In this document: piece after piece, positions 52,225 to 62,800 of the stretch
How the letters are laid out: each line of letters opens with the position of its first letter
How positions within the stretch are numbered: position 1 is the stretch's first letter
DNA from: Sphingomonas sp.
GTDB taxonomy: Bacteria; Pseudomonadota; Alphaproteobacteria; Sphingomonadales; Sphingomonadaceae
DNA: 64,000 bases
Reading direction: 5' to 3'
NCBI RefSeq assembly: GCF_019635515.1
Contig: NZ_JAHBZI010000001.1
Span: 2,294,001-2,358,000, forward strand
The notes under the pieces: generated by a model
What the model was told of the DNA's origin: nothing
The model's database searches: none
What the model saw: only the letters and a program-made list of their open reading frames with translations
Position numbers and translations under genes: made by a program

Positions 52225-53898
52225 ATGCGCGCGCTGTTGGCCGCTCTGGCGATGCTTATGACGCTGATCGCCGCGCCCGCCACGGCGCAGAAGAATTGCG
52301 CGACAGTCAACCCCAAGCAACCCGTCCCCGCCGGTGACGTCTATCAGGTCTGGACTCCGGGCGGCCCGGTCGGCCAGTTCCGCGATGCCTATAATACCGT
52401 CAACTGCCAGGCGTCCGTGCCATGGAAATGGGGTCTGGTGGACGGCAAGGGCAAGACGCTCGTGCCCGCGAACTATTTCAACGTCATCCCGCTCAACGCC
52501 ACCACGGCGGCGGTGCTCACAAAATTCCAGTTCAAGAGCGACGGCAACACGCTCAACTATCGTCTCTATGTCTTCGGCAAGGGCGAGCAGAAGGACGTCG
52601 TGCCCTGGTCGCGCGTCTTCGCCTTTCGCTGGCAGGGCGTCCGCACCCCCTACGCCTTCTCTCAGGGCACCGGCGAGGTCGCGTTGCTTCAGGGCGGACT
52701 CGCCAATCCGGTGACAATCCGCAATCTGGGCGGCAAGGGCTGGCCCGGGGGCGTCGACACCTTCTATCAGGTCAACGACACGCTGATCGCCAATTTCACC
52801 GCCGACGACGGCACGCCCGTGAGCCGCATCCTCAATCTGCGCGGCGCGCCGATCTCGCCGGTGATCGGCGGGATCGAGCGCTGGGAGACGCTGGCGCCCG
52901 AGATCGCCGGCAAGCTCGGCCGCTGGCGCAATTACAGCCAATACGACTATCCGACGATCGGCGTCGATTATGTGTCGATCATCGCCTCCGGCGAACATGC
53001 GGCATTGCCCTATGGCAAGCTCTACCAGCCGATCGCCTCGAACGGCGATCCACTGCCGATGCCGCCGAACGCGATCGGCGTTTTCCCGATCCGCTTCGAC
53101 ACCCATCCCTGGGCGGGCTCGACCACGCTCGGCTGGGCGGTTGTCGAGGAAAGCCCGCAGGGGCTGCGCGCCCGGCTGGGACTCGGCACGCTCGCCTCGG
53201 TGATCGCGCGCACCGCCAGCCTGCCTGCCTATACCGGCCTCGCCCGCTTCAACGATCGCAGCAAGACCGCCGACGATCAGGTGTGGTGGGATATCTTCGC
53301 CGCACGCGTCGCCGGCGATACGGTGTGGCGGATGATAGACGCGCGCACGCTGACGAAACTGACGATCGACGGCGCCGGTTCGTTCGGATCCAATCCGCGC
53401 GACGCCCTGGCCAACTTCAATGCCGATCGCGCCGCCATCATGGCCAAGCGCACCGCCGAGCGCGAGCGCGAGCGGCTGGCGCTCGCCGCCAAGGTGAGCA
53501 GGGAACTCGAGGATCGCCATCAATGGCTGCTTTCTTCGGGCAAGATCTGCGAATGGGCGCCGGGCGGCGAGATGCGCGGTCCCAAGACGATCAACTACAT
53601 GCTGACCAATTGTCCGATCAGCAACGACGCATTCTTCACCTATGCCCGCAGCATCGGCGGCGATCCCGGCCTGATCGACAAGGCAGAATATGCCTATTAC
53701 GAAAAGCGCGGCAAATACGCCGTGCCGATCCCGCCCGCGCCGAATGATATCTACGCCACGCCGAACTGGAACGCCTGGGGCAACGCGATCATCAATTCAG
53801 CGCGCACTAGCACCGACAATTTCATCCGCGACAGCAAGCGCCAATATTATTCGAATATGGAGAAGTGGAACCGCGGCAAGCAGAACTGGTGCTGCTGA
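52225..53898 (+). CDS. Exported WG-repeat-like protein
   Basis: 557 residues from the third of three consecutive ATGs (52219, 52222, 52225), six nt after GGGAGG. A signal peptide ends near APATAQK. The mature protein contains WGLVDGKGKTLVPANYF, as in WG beta-repeats, and a Glu/Arg-rich helix near residue 420. No enzymatic motif seen; probably periplasmic and unrelated to the neighbouring quinone genes. Confidence 0.65.
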   Translation: MRALLAALAMLMTLIAAPATAQKNCATVNPKQPVPAGDVYQVWTPGGPVGQFRDAYNTVNCQASVPWKWGLVDGKGKTLVPANYFNVIPLNATTAAVLTKFQFKSDGNTLNYRLYVFGKGEQKDVVPWSRVFAFRWQGVRTPYAFSQGTGEVALLQGGLANPVTIRNLGGKGWPGGVDTFYQVNDTLIANFTADDGTPVSRILNLRGAPISPVIGGIERWETLAPEIAGKLGRWRNYSQYDYPTIGVDYVSIIASGEHAALPYGKLYQPIASNGDPLPMPPNAIGVFPIRFDTHPWAGSTTLGWAVVEESPQGLRARLGLGTLASVIARTASLPAYTGLARFNDRSKTADDQVWWDIFAARVAGDTVWRMIDARTLTKLTIDGAGSFGSNPRDALANFNADRAAIMAKRTAERERERLALAAKVSRELEDRHQWLLSSGKICEWAPGGEMRGPKTINYMLTNCPISNDAFFTYARSIGGDPGLIDKAEYAYYEKRGKYAVPIPPAPNDIYATPNWNAWGNAIINSARTSTDNFIRDSKRQYYSNMEKWNRGKQNWCC

Positions 53899-53954
53899 AG
53901 CGCGGGCACAAACCAACCTCGACACTCCCCACCGCCGCCGTGTAGGCCCGCCGC

Positions 53955-55070
53955 ATGGCTCGTCCCGCGACTTTCTGGCTTACCGATTCCAGCCGGTTCG
54001 CGAGCATTCCCCGTTCGCGCGCGCGCATCGCCCTGGGCCTGCTCGCACTGCTGCTGGCGCTCTGCCTCACTGCGCTTGCCGCGCCCGATCCGCAGGCGCT
54101 GGGCGCGGCCGAACGAGGCGGCAGCGGCCAGACCGATCTGATGCTCTACGAGAAGATCGTCTCGGGCGTGCGCGGCGGCGAGAATTACTATGTCGTCGCC
54201 GCCGATGCGTTGCGTGCCGGCAGCTACCCGCTGCGGCCCTTCCTCACATTTCGCCTGCCCGGACTCGCTTCAGCGCTGGCCGCCGTGCCGCAATGGCTGC
54301 CAGTGCGATATTTCCTCTTCACTCTGGTGTTGTGCGTCGCGGGCGCATGGGCGAACCGCCTGCGCGACGATCTGAAGGGCCCACTGCCCGCGGTTGCCGC
54401 GCTGGTGCTGATGCTCGGATCGCTGCTGGTCTTCGCTCAGTTCGAACTGGCGCCGTTTCACGAGATCTGGGCCGCGCTCCTCGTCGCGCTATCGCTGGCG
54501 ATCCGGCGGCCGGGGCGCTGGATCGAAGCTGTCGCCATCGGCCTCGCCGCAATGCTGATCCGCGAGACTGCCGCGATCTACGTGTTCATCATGCTGGGAT
54601 TTGCCTGGCTTGAAGGCGAGCGGCGCGAGGCGATTGGCTGGGGCGCGGCGCTGGCATTGTTCGTCGTCGCGATGGGCGCGCATGCCTGGGCCGTCGCCGG
54701 CGTTACCGGGCCGACCGATCCCTTATCTCCCGGCTGGGCCGGGCTGCTCGGCTTCGGCTTCTTCGTGAAGGCGGTGACGCTCGCCACCGGCTTGCAGATG
54801 CTGCCGCTCTGGGCGGGGGCACTTCTTGTTGGGCTGAGCCTGTTCGGCTGGGCGGCATGGCGCGAACCCGCCGGGTTGCGCATGGTCGCGGTCCTTGCCG
54901 GATACGCCGCGTTGATCGGCATCTTCGCCCGGCTCGACACCTTCTACTGGGCGCTGATGGTCGCCCCGGTTTTCCTGCTTGGCCTGCTCTTCGCCCCGGC
55001 CGGCATCCGCGACCTTGTGCGCCAATCGCTCGACAAGCCACGCATCACCGTGACAAGGGTCACCAGATGA
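53955..55070 (+). CDS. Polytopic membrane protein of unknown function
   Basis: 371 residues with about nine hydrophobic segments and an N-terminal basic stretch (RARIALGLLALLLALCLT). An acidic early periplasmic loop contains DLMLYEKIVSGVRGGENYY, recalling the membrane parts of glycosyltransferase-like proteins, but no catalytic signature is clear. Its stop overlaps coaBC by ATGA. Confidence 0.6.
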   Translation: MARPATFWLTDSSRFASIPRSRARIALGLLALLLALCLTALAAPDPQALGAAERGGSGQTDLMLYEKIVSGVRGGENYYVVAADALRAGSYPLRPFLTFRLPGLASALAAVPQWLPVRYFLFTLVLCVAGAWANRLRDDLKGPLPAVAALVLMLGSLLVFAQFELAPFHEIWAALLVALSLAIRRPGRWIEAVAIGLAAMLIRETAAIYVFIMLGFAWLEGERREAIGWGAALALFVVAMGAHAWAVAGVTGPTDPLSPGWAGLLGFGFFVKAVTLATGLQMLPLWAGALLVGLSLFGWAAWREPAGLRMVAVLAGYAALIGIFARLDTFYWALMVAPVFLLGLLFAPAGIRDLVRQSLDKPRITVTRVTR

Positions 55071-56257
55071 AGCGTATCCTCCTCATCGTTGGCGGCGGCA
55101 TTGCCGCGTACAAGGCGTGCGAGTTGGTCCGCCTGTGCCGCAAGGCCGGGATCGCGGTGAAATGCGTGCTGACCGCGGGTGGGCAGCATTTCGTGACGCC
55201 GATGACGCTGGCTGCGCTCAGCGAGAACCAGGTCCACACCACGCTCTGGGATCTCAAGGACGAGGCCGAGATGGGGCACATCCAGCTCAGCCGCGAGGCC
55301 GATCTGGTGGTGGTCGCGCCGGCGACGGCGGACCTGATGGCGAAGATGGCGGCGGGGGTGGCTGACGATCTCGCCACCACGCTGCTGCTCGCGACCGACA
55401 AGCCTGTCCTCGCCGCGCCGGCGATGAATGTGCGGATGTGGCAGCACGCCGCGACCGTGCGCAACGTCGCCACGCTACGCGGTGATGGCGTGACGGTGAT
55501 GGAGCCCGATGCCGGCCCGATGGCCTGCGGCGAATATGGCCCCGGCCGCCTGCCCGAGCCGGAAGCGATCCTGGCGGCGATTCAACGAGCCCTGACTTCG
55601 GACGCACCCGATTCAGGTTGTAGTGCGCGCCTCGCTGGCAAGCATATCCTCGTCACAGCGGGACCGACGCACGAGCCGATCGATCCGGTGCGCTATATCG
55701 CCAACCGCTCTTCGGGCCGACAGGGCTTTGCGATCGCGGAGGCGCTGGCCACGATGGGCGCGGAGGTGACTTTGGTCAGCGGGCCCGTCGCACTGTCGAC
55801 GCCGCCGGGCGTCAAGCGCGTCGATGTGGAAACCGCGCAGGAAATGGCCAATGCCGTGGCGCAGGCACTCCCCGCCGACGCGGCGGTGATGGTCGCCGCC
55901 GTCGGCGACTGGCGCGCCGAGGTCGCTGACCAGAAGATCAAGAAAGGCGATGCCCCACCCCGCCTCGATCTTTCCGAAAACCCCGACATCCTCGCGATGC
56001 TCGCCAGAAGCCCGCACCGCCCGGCGCTGGTCATCGGCTTCGCCGCCGAGACCGAGCGGGTGATCGAGCACGCCACCGCGAAACGCGAACGCAAGGGCGC
56101 GGATTGGGTTGTCGCCAACGACGTTTCCGGGGATGTGATGGGGGGCGATGCCAACACCGTCCATCTCGTCACCGCCCAAGGCGTGGAAAGCTGGGAAAAG
56201 CTGCCCAAAAGCGAGGTCGCGCGGCGGCTCGCGGAACGGATCGCCGATGCGCTTTAG
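55067..56257 (+). CDS. coaBC: Bifunctional phosphopantothenoylcysteine decarboxylase/synthetase
   Basis: 396 residues. The N-terminal CoaC flavoprotein domain has GGGIAAYKACEL, PAMNVRMW and GPMACGEYGPGRLPEP with the active-site Cys. The C-terminal CoaB domain (from ~185) has the dinucleotide-binding VTAGPTHEPIDPVRYI and KIKKGDAPP. It makes 4'-phosphopantetheine in CoA synthesis. ATG 55067 overlaps the preceding stop. Confidence 0.96.
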   Translation: MKRILLIVGGGIAAYKACELVRLCRKAGIAVKCVLTAGGQHFVTPMTLAALSENQVHTTLWDLKDEAEMGHIQLSREADLVVVAPATADLMAKMAAGVADDLATTLLLATDKPVLAAPAMNVRMWQHAATVRNVATLRGDGVTVMEPDAGPMACGEYGPGRLPEPEAILAAIQRALTSDAPDSGCSARLAGKHILVTAGPTHEPIDPVRYIANRSSGRQGFAIAEALATMGAEVTLVSGPVALSTPPGVKRVDVETAQEMANAVAQALPADAAVMVAAVGDWRAEVADQKIKKGDAPPRLDLSENPDILAMLARSPHRPALVIGFAAETERVIEHATAKRERKGADWVVANDVSGDVMGGDANTVHLVTAQGVESWEKLPKSEVARRLAERIADAL

Positions 56258-57008
56258 CGCCCTGCTGGCGGCATTGCTGCTCGCCGGCTGCGCAACCATG
56301 CCGCAGACCGCGACGAGCGTTCCGGAGTTGCACGCCGAGACGTTCGGGCCGGCGCGCGGCGCCAAGGTCCGCACGCTGATCGTCGTGCTGCACGGCGAGG
56401 GCCAGCCCGATCATTACCGCTTCGCTCAAGCAGCTGCAGGCGCGGTGGCCGACAGCGCCGCCATCGCCCTCCTCCGCCCGGGCTATGCCGACGCCACCGG
56501 CAAGGTCTCGCCCGGCGAGCGCGGCACGGAAACCGGCGACAATTACACCGCCGATCGCATCAACGCCGTCGGCGACGCCATCGCGGCGCTGCGCCAACGC
56601 TACCCCAATGCCCGCACCGTCATCGTCGGCGAGGCGGGCGGCGCGGCGATCGCCGCCAATCTCGCAGGCATAAAGCCTGGCCTGATCGACGGCATGGTAC
56701 TGGTCGCATGCCCCTGTGCGCTGCCCGAATGGCGTAGCTTGATGCAATGGAAAGGCGACGTCGCCAGCCTCGATCCGCTCAAGACCGCGGGCGGCATCCT
56801 GCCGGGCCTGCGCGCGGCGGTGCTGGTCGGCGCGAACGACAAGATCACGCCGGTCAAATTCTCGCGAGCCTATGCCGAGGCGCTGACGTTGCGCGGCATC
56901 GCCACCGATTACCGTATCGTGCCGGCCAAGGGTCACGATCTGCTCGACGACCCCGAAGTGCTCGCCGCCACGCAAAGGCTGGCTGCTTCGCTGCCCCGGA
57001 AGAACTGA
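56247..57008 (+). CDS. Alpha/beta hydrolase-fold lipoprotein lacking the nucleophile
   Basis: 253 residues from ATG 56247, inside the end of coaBC. A lipobox LLAGC (C15) predicts a lipoprotein. The alpha/beta hydrolase layout is visible, with a late GANDKITP (D198) and GH (H230), but the elbow is GEAGG with Ala130 where the nucleophilic Ser should be. It may be a non-catalytic relative, a binding protein or a recently inactivated enzyme. Confidence 0.65.
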   Translation: MRFSALLAALLLAGCATMPQTATSVPELHAETFGPARGAKVRTLIVVLHGEGQPDHYRFAQAAAGAVADSAAIALLRPGYADATGKVSPGERGTETGDNYTADRINAVGDAIAALRQRYPNARTVIVGEAGGAAIAANLAGIKPGLIDGMVLVACPCALPEWRSLMQWKGDVASLDPLKTAGGILPGLRAAVLVGANDKITPVKFSRAYAEALTLRGIATDYRIVPAKGHDLLDDPEVLAATQRLAASLPRKN

Positions 57009-57009
57009 C

Positions 57010-57456
57010 ATGCTGCCGCCGATCCAGATCCGCATCCAGCGCCTCCCCCATGGCGAGAGCCTCCCCCTCCCCGCCTATGCCACCGATGGTGCGGCGGGCA
57101 TGGACATCGTCGCCGCCGAAGCCTTGGTTATCGAGCCCGGCCAGCGCCATGCGGTCGGGACCGGCTTCGCGATGGCGATTCCGGAAGGGTATGAGGTGCA
57201 GGTCCGCCCGCGCTCCGGGCTGGCACTCAAGCACGGCATCACTTGCCTCAACACCCCCGGCACCATCGACAGCGATTATCGCGGCGAAGTGAAGGTGATC
57301 TTGGCCAATCTTGGTGACGCACCCTTTACGATTGCGCGCGGAGACCGGATCGCACAGCTCGTGCCCGCGCCTGTCCAGCGCGCGGGACTCGAGGAGGTGG
57401 GGTCGCTCGACGAAACGGCACGGGGAAGCGGCGGCTTCGGCTCAACGGGCGTATGA
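57010..57456 (+). CDS. dut: Deoxyuridine triphosphatase
   Basis: 148 residues with all five trimeric dUTPase motifs, e.g. [10 protein letters not shown] (1), PRSGLA (2), [10 protein letters not shown] (3), GDRIAQLV (4) and the C-terminal GSGGFGSTG (5). It hydrolyses dUTP to dUMP, protecting DNA from uracil. The coaBC-dut linkage is conserved in alphaproteobacteria. Confidence 0.96.
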   Translation: MLPPIQIRIQRLPHGESLPLPAYATDGAAGMDIVAAEALVIEPGQRHAVGTGFAMAIPEGYEVQVRPRSGLALKHGITCLNTPGTIDSDYRGEVKVILANLGDAPFTIARGDRIAQLVPAPVQRAGLEEVGSLDETARGSGGFGSTGV

Positions 57457-57815
57457 TAGCGGCATTGGCACTCATTGCGGGGCTTCAGGTCGCCGCGATC
57501 GATTGGGAGGCACTGCCGCCCCTTCCCTATCGCGCGCCGCCACTTGTCACCGCCGAGATGCACGGCTTTGTCGCTCGCGAGGCCAAGGCTGGCAGATGCC
57601 CGCACCCGGCGGGGGAGCTGCGTGTCGATGTCGCGGTACTGATCGACGAGGCCGGCGGTATCCGCACCACCGTGCCCCGCGCGATCCAGTGCGCGCCGGT
57701 CGAGCAATATGCCGCGGCACTGGTGGCCGGCTTCGCGCGGGGCAATTTACTGCCGCGGATGGCGACGGGCGAGCAATGGTACCGGACCAGCCTCACCTTC
57801 ACGCTGCCCAAGTGA
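57453..57815 (+). CDS. Small exported protein of unknown function
   Basis: 120 residues, ATG overlapping the dut stop (ATGA). A short N-terminal hydrophobic segment ([13 protein letters not shown]) precedes a domain with [19 protein letters not shown], reminiscent of the TonB-C-terminal-like fold found in small periplasmic proteins. Function unknown. Confidence 0.6.
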   Translation: MIAALALIAGLQVAAIDWEALPPLPYRAPPLVTAEMHGFVAREAKAGRCPHPAGELRVDVAVLIDEAGGIRTTVPRAIQCAPVEQYAAALVAGFARGNLLPRMATGEQWYRTSLTFTLPK

Positions 57816-57825
57816 CCTTGCCCCG

Positions 57826-58596
57826 ATGAGCCTGAGCGACGCCGAACTCGAACGCTATGCCCGGCATATCGTATTGCGCGAGATGGGCGGCGGCGGACAG
57901 GCGCGGCTGAAGGCGGCAAGCGTGCTGGTGATCGGCGCGGGCGGGATCGGCTCACCCGCGATCCAGTATCTCGCGGCGGCAGGCATCGGCCATTTGACGA
58001 TCGTCGATGACGACAAGATCGACCTTTCCAACCTCCAGCGCCAGACGTTGTTCGGGACTGCGGATATCGGCCGTTCCAAGGCCTCGACAGCCGCCGAGCG
58101 CGTGGCGTCGCTCAATCCGCATTGCCATGCCATCGGCATCGAGGAACGGCTCGACCGCTACACCGTCCACAACCGCCTCGAATTGCATGACGTCGTCATC
58201 GACGGTTCGGACAATTTCGAAACACGGCTGGCGGTGGCCGATGCGGCGTTCGATCTTCGCATTCCGCTGGTCAGCGCCGCGGTTTCCGAGTTCGAGGGGC
58301 AGCTCGGCGTCTATCGCGGCTGGGAGGCGGACAAGCCCTGCTATCGCTGCTTCGTCGGCCAGGATCCCGAGCGCGAGGGTGCCACATGCGCCGAACAGGG
58401 CGTACTGGGCGCGCTGACCGGGGTAATGGGTAGCCTCGCGGCGCTGGAGGTGATCCGCGCCATCGCACCGTTTGGGGAGGACGCGGCGGGTAAGTTACTG
58501 CTGGTGGATGCGCTGGCGCTCCGCTTTCGCACGATCACGCTTCCGAAAGATACGGGCTGTATGCAATGCGGCCAGGCAAAGACGGTGAGGACATGA
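57826..58596 (+). CDS. moeB: MoeB/ThiF-type adenylyltransferase
   Basis: 256 residues with an ATP-binding GAGGIGSP (near residue 37), DDDKIDLSNLQRQ (catalytic Arg and Asp), two zinc-binding Cys pairs (CYRC, CMQC) and TCAEQGVLG with the catalytic Cys. It adenylates a sulfur carrier (MoaD or ThiS) for molybdopterin or thiamin synthesis. The domain lengths match MoeB. Its stop overlaps the epimerase start. This could supply cofactor for the Mo enzyme at 17.6 kb. Confidence 0.9.
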   Translation: MSLSDAELERYARHIVLREMGGGGQARLKAASVLVIGAGGIGSPAIQYLAAAGIGHLTIVDDDKIDLSNLQRQTLFGTADIGRSKASTAAERVASLNPHCHAIGIEERLDRYTVHNRLELHDVVIDGSDNFETRLAVADAAFDLRIPLVSAAVSEFEGQLGVYRGWEADKPCYRCFVGQDPEREGATCAEQGVLGALTGVMGSLAALEVIRAIAPFGEDAAGKLLLVDALALRFRTITLPKDTGCMQCGQAKTVRT

Positions 58597-59597
58597 AGAG
58601 CAAACGCGTTCTGGTGACGGGGTCGGCCGGTTTTATCGGTTTCCACGCAAGCAGCCTGTTGCTGCAGCAGGGCGCAACCGTGCTCGGCGTCGACAATTTC
58701 TCCGATTATTACGACGTCGCGCTAAAGGAAGCGCGCAACGACATGCTTTCGAACCATGCCGAATTCTCGGTCGCGCGGGTGTCGATCGAGGATGCGGAGG
58801 CTTTCGGTGCCGCCTGGCGGGCGTTCAAGCCCGATGTCGTCATCCACCTCGCCGCGCAGGCGGGCGTACGCTATTCGATCGACGCGCCGGCCAGCTATAT
58901 CTCGACCAACCTGATCGGTACCTTCAACGTGCTTGAACTGGCGCGGCATGCTCCCCCCGAACATTTGCTGATGGCTTCGACCAGCTCGGTCTACGGCGCG
59001 AACACGAACATGCCGTTCGACGAATTGCAGCGTACCGCATCGCCGATGAGCCTCTATGCCGCGACCAAGGGCGCGACCGAGCTGATGGCGCACAGCTATG
59101 CGCATCTGTTCAAGACGCCGATCACGATGTTCCGCTTCTTCACGGTCTACGGCCCCTATGGCCGGCCGGACATGGCGCTGTTCAAGTTCGTCAAGGCGAT
59201 CCTCGCGGATCAGCCGATCGACGTGTATAATAATGGCGAGATGGCCCGCGACTTCACCTATGTGGAGGATCTGGTCGAGGCAATCACGCGACTGGCGAAG
59301 GCGGTGCCTGGCGATGTGCCCGTCGAGGGCGACAGCCTCTCCCCCGTCGCACCGTTCCGCATCGTCAATATCGGTGGCGGCAACCTCACGCCGCTGATGG
59401 ACTATATCGGCGCGGCGGAACGGGCACTAGGCAAGACCGCGATCAAGAATTTCATGCCGATGCAGCAAGGCGACGTGCCCGCGACCGAGGCATCCCCTGC
59501 CCTGCTCAAGCAGCTGACCGGCTATGTGCCGTCAACGACTCCCGAAGAAGGCGTGGCGCGCTTCGTCGAATGGTATCGCGCGCACTACGCGAGCTGA
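58593..59597 (+). CDS. NAD-dependent UDP-glucuronate 4-epimerase-like protein
   Basis: 334 residues from ATG 58593, overlapping moeB. Extended SDR: TGSAGFIGFH (NAD binding), TSSVYGANT and YAATKGATE (catalytic Y-x3-K). The sequence VDNFSDYYDVALKEARND fits UDP-glucuronate epimerases that make UDP-galacturonate for surface polysaccharide. Substrate inferred by resemblance. Confidence 0.85.
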   Translation: MKSKRVLVTGSAGFIGFHASSLLLQQGATVLGVDNFSDYYDVALKEARNDMLSNHAEFSVARVSIEDAEAFGAAWRAFKPDVVIHLAAQAGVRYSIDAPASYISTNLIGTFNVLELARHAPPEHLLMASTSSVYGANTNMPFDELQRTASPMSLYAATKGATELMAHSYAHLFKTPITMFRFFTVYGPYGRPDMALFKFVKAILADQPIDVYNNGEMARDFTYVEDLVEAITRLAKAVPGDVPVEGDSLSPVAPFRIVNIGGGNLTPLMDYIGAAERALGKTAIKNFMPMQQGDVPATEASPALLKQLTGYVPSTTPEEGVARFVEWYRAHYAS

Positions 59598-59598
59598 T

Positions 59599-59736
59599 TT
59601 ACAGCTCGAGCGGCACCATTCCCCAGCCGTCGAACATATAAGCCTTAGGCTCCGCATCGGCTTCGCGCAGTGCCGCCGCTTCCGGCTTTTCGAGCACCGC
59701 CTCGCCCGCGGCCTCGTTCTCCACAGTCTCGTCCAC
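59599..59736 (-). CDS. Short acidic protein
   Basis: 45 residues from GTG 59736, with AAGGGGA 6 nt upstream. The N-terminal half is acidic and Ala-rich (DETVENEAAGEAVLEKPE); the end is AYMFDGWGMVPLEL. It was inferred by reading the minus strand and its strong RBS; not recognised. It lies convergent to the epimerase and just after the autotransporter terminator. Confidence 0.55.
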   Translation of the reverse strand: MDETVENEAAGEAVLEKPEAAALREADAEPKAYMFDGWGMVPLEL

Positions 59737-59770
59737 TCGCTATCCCCTTCGAGTCGCACGAAGTTTAGCG

Positions 59771-59824
59771 CAAAAGAAAGGGCCGGGGAAACCGCTCCCT
59801 TTCGGAAAACGGCTTCCCCGGCCC
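59771..59824 (-). terminator. Terminator of the autotransporter gene
   Basis: On the minus strand GGGCCGGGGAA and TTCCCCGGCCC (59824-59780) form a long stem around a central AT-richer loop, followed by TTTCTTTTG. It lies 17 bases after the autotransporter stop. Confidence 0.9.
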
Positions 59825-59840
59825 AATCTGGCGTCGCCGA

Positions 59841-62800
59841 TCAGAAGCGGAAGCTGACCGAACCGCGGACCGTGCGGCTCTCGACATCCTTGCGCCCGAT
59901 GGTCGTCTCGGCCGCGATCGACACATTCACCGAGCGCGTCTTTACGGTCAGACCGCCCGACACTTCGGCCCAGTCGCGATCGGCGGGGCTGAGGCTGAAC
60001 AGCACGGGCGATGCCGTCGATCCGGCGAAGTTCGCCGTGAACAGCGTCGGACGCTCGCTGAGATCATAGACATAGGTGCCGTTGAGGAACGGCTTTACCC
60101 CATCGCCATTGCCCGCGATCGTCAGCCCGCCACGCAACTCCGAGCTGTGCACCGGCTGACGGTTATACTGGAGTGCAACCGGACCACCGGTCTCCACCGT
60201 GCGCGAGAAATCGATAAAGGTCGTGCGCCATGCGACGCGCGGCTTGACCGAGACCGGGCCCGCATCAAGCTTGTAGCTCAAACCGGCTTCGCTGGAGAAA
60301 GCAAGCGCACTGTCATCCGCGCGCAGCACATAGTTGGTGCCGACGAAGTTCACGGTCCGCTGGGTCAGCGTGTCGAGCAGGCCAGCGGTGACCTGCGCGT
60401 CGAGCGTGAGACCGCTGGAGGCCTCATATTTGCCATACAGCGTTCCCTGGATCAGCTCGGCCTTGGCGAGATGCGCCGCGACCGCGCCCGAGCTGTCCAT
60501 CTTGTTGTAGGACAAGGCGAAACCGATCGCGCTTTGGTCGTCGATCAGCGTCTCGATGCCGCCTGCGACGTACCAGCCATCGAACTTGTCGCGGCCGGTG
60601 GCGATCGCCGAGGGCATCGGGGCGCTATTGCCCTCGACATAGCCGCCGGCGATGAAGCCGCTCATATTCTCCGGCAGCGCGCCTTCCTGTACGGTCGTCC
60701 GCTCATCGCCGCCGAGAATGCTCGGAGCGACCAGGTTCGACATGCTCCCCATGCTGAGCGACGCCACGCGCAACGGCTGGCCGATATGCGCGACGGTGCC
60801 GCCCGCGTTTCGGATGTCGAGCGACTCGAGACGATCGCGGAACAGGCTCGAGGTCGTATCGACCATCGCCGTGCCGAGCCCGCGCACCGTGGTTTCGGTG
60901 GTCGGAGCCAGTCCTTCGAGCGCCGCACGGATCGTGCCGGCATTCTGGAGATCGAGCGTGCCATAGATGCCGTCATAAGCGGCGGCGTTCGAACGGTTGC
61001 GATCGAGCAACGTTGCGTACGCGACCTGGACCGCAGAGCCGGTGTTGACCACCGAAGCATAGGTACTGGCCTGCACGGCGACGCGGACGGCATTCGCGGT
61101 ATAAGTGACGGTCGGGCGCAGGATCGCGCTGAGCGTGGCCGGCGTCGCGAAGGTGCCGGTGATGCCGCCTTCCGCGGTCAGGATCGTGAAGTTCTGACCA
61201 GCACGCAGCGCGTTGGTGAAGTTGAACGCCAGCACACCGCCCAGATTGGCGCTGCCGGCGCTGGTGACGCCATTGGCCGTATTTGCGCGCACGGCGATGA
61301 GATCCGACGCACCGGTGCCCGACAGATCGACGAAATAGGTCGACCCAGAGGCCAGGACGAGGTTGCCGCCAATCGTCAGCGTGCCCGTCGTGCCCACGGT
61401 GCCAGGCGCGAACTGGCCCGTGACGCTGGTCAGGAACGGCGCGTTGATCCGGCCATTGCCGCTGATCAGGCCGCCGAAGAACGAATAGTCGCCGACCGAA
61501 TTGAGGACGCCATCGACGGCGAGGGTGCCGGCGAAGTGATTGACGTTGATTAGCGAATTGAGCGTGCCCGCGCTGGTGATGGCCAGCGTCGCGCCGTTGC
61601 CACCGAAGGTCAGCCGATCGATGGTGACGCTCGAGCCGAGGGTGGTGGTGCCATTGGCGATCAGCGACACGTCGAAGTAACGGCCAAGCACGCCGGTGGT
61701 ACGGACCGGATCGGAGTTGTTGGGCACGAAGTTGGTTGCCCCGGGAAGGCCATTGGCGAGCGTAGCCGCCGGCAGCGCCAGCGTCGTGATGCCGCCAGTC
61801 TGCGCCTCAAGCGTCGCCTGCTCACCATCGACCCGGATAATCGCGGGCTGGCTTACCGCCGTCGCAACGTCGCCGTTCGCCGGCTGATCCTCGGCGGTGC
61901 CGATCGGACGGGCTTCGACCACCTCGGTGTTCGTCCGCGTGTCCAGACAGTCGCTGGTGCCGCCCGACTGGAAGCAGATCTGGCCGAAATCGCCGCTCGT
62001 GCCGTTCTTTTGCTCGCCCGGATTGTTCGGAATGCCGTTCACCGGCTGACCGTCCGCACCGAGGATATAATAAGCCGGGTCGAGCGTCGTCTGCCAGTGC
62101 GTCGCGTCGGTCCAGTTGGCGTTGCCGGCCAGCGACGAGACGTAGTGATACGGGTTGTTCTGCGCGATCCAGTCCCAGTAGAGATACAGCGGCTGATAGA
62201 AGCTGACGGTGCCGTAGCTGTTGGCGGGCTGGCCGTTAAAGAAGCGGGTATAACCGCCCGACAGCACGCCGATGACGAGCTGGCGCGTGAAGTTCTGCAG
62301 GATCAGCGGGCCGCCCGAATCGCCCTGTGAAGTGATACCTTCCAGCGACGGACCACCATTGGCGCCGGCACGAGCATTGTCACGGAAGGCGTTGAAATCG
62401 AACGCGCTCGGCGCGACACCGGTGCCGCGGCGCGGATCGTCGAAATCCATGAAATAGAGATTCTGTTTCAGACCGTTCGGCGCGCCGCCGAAGAGGAAAC
62501 CTTCGAACTTCTCCAGATCGGTAAGCGCGCCGATGATGTTTTCGGCGGCGCGGCGACGGAAGTCGCTCGTGCCCGCGGTGCCACCTTCGCCGGTGCCGTT
62601 ATTGCCATAACCGACAATGCCGACATTGAAGCCGGTGCCAGCCGCGCCGATTGTGCCGGTGTTGGTGAGCGGCGAGAAAAGCAGTGCCCAGGTCGGAATG
62701 TTCGCTGCGGGCGTGTCGAGCGTCGCCATGGCGACGTCACCGTAAAGAAAGCCCCGCGCCTCCGGCTCGAGCGAATATGGATTATAGACCACCTGATTGG

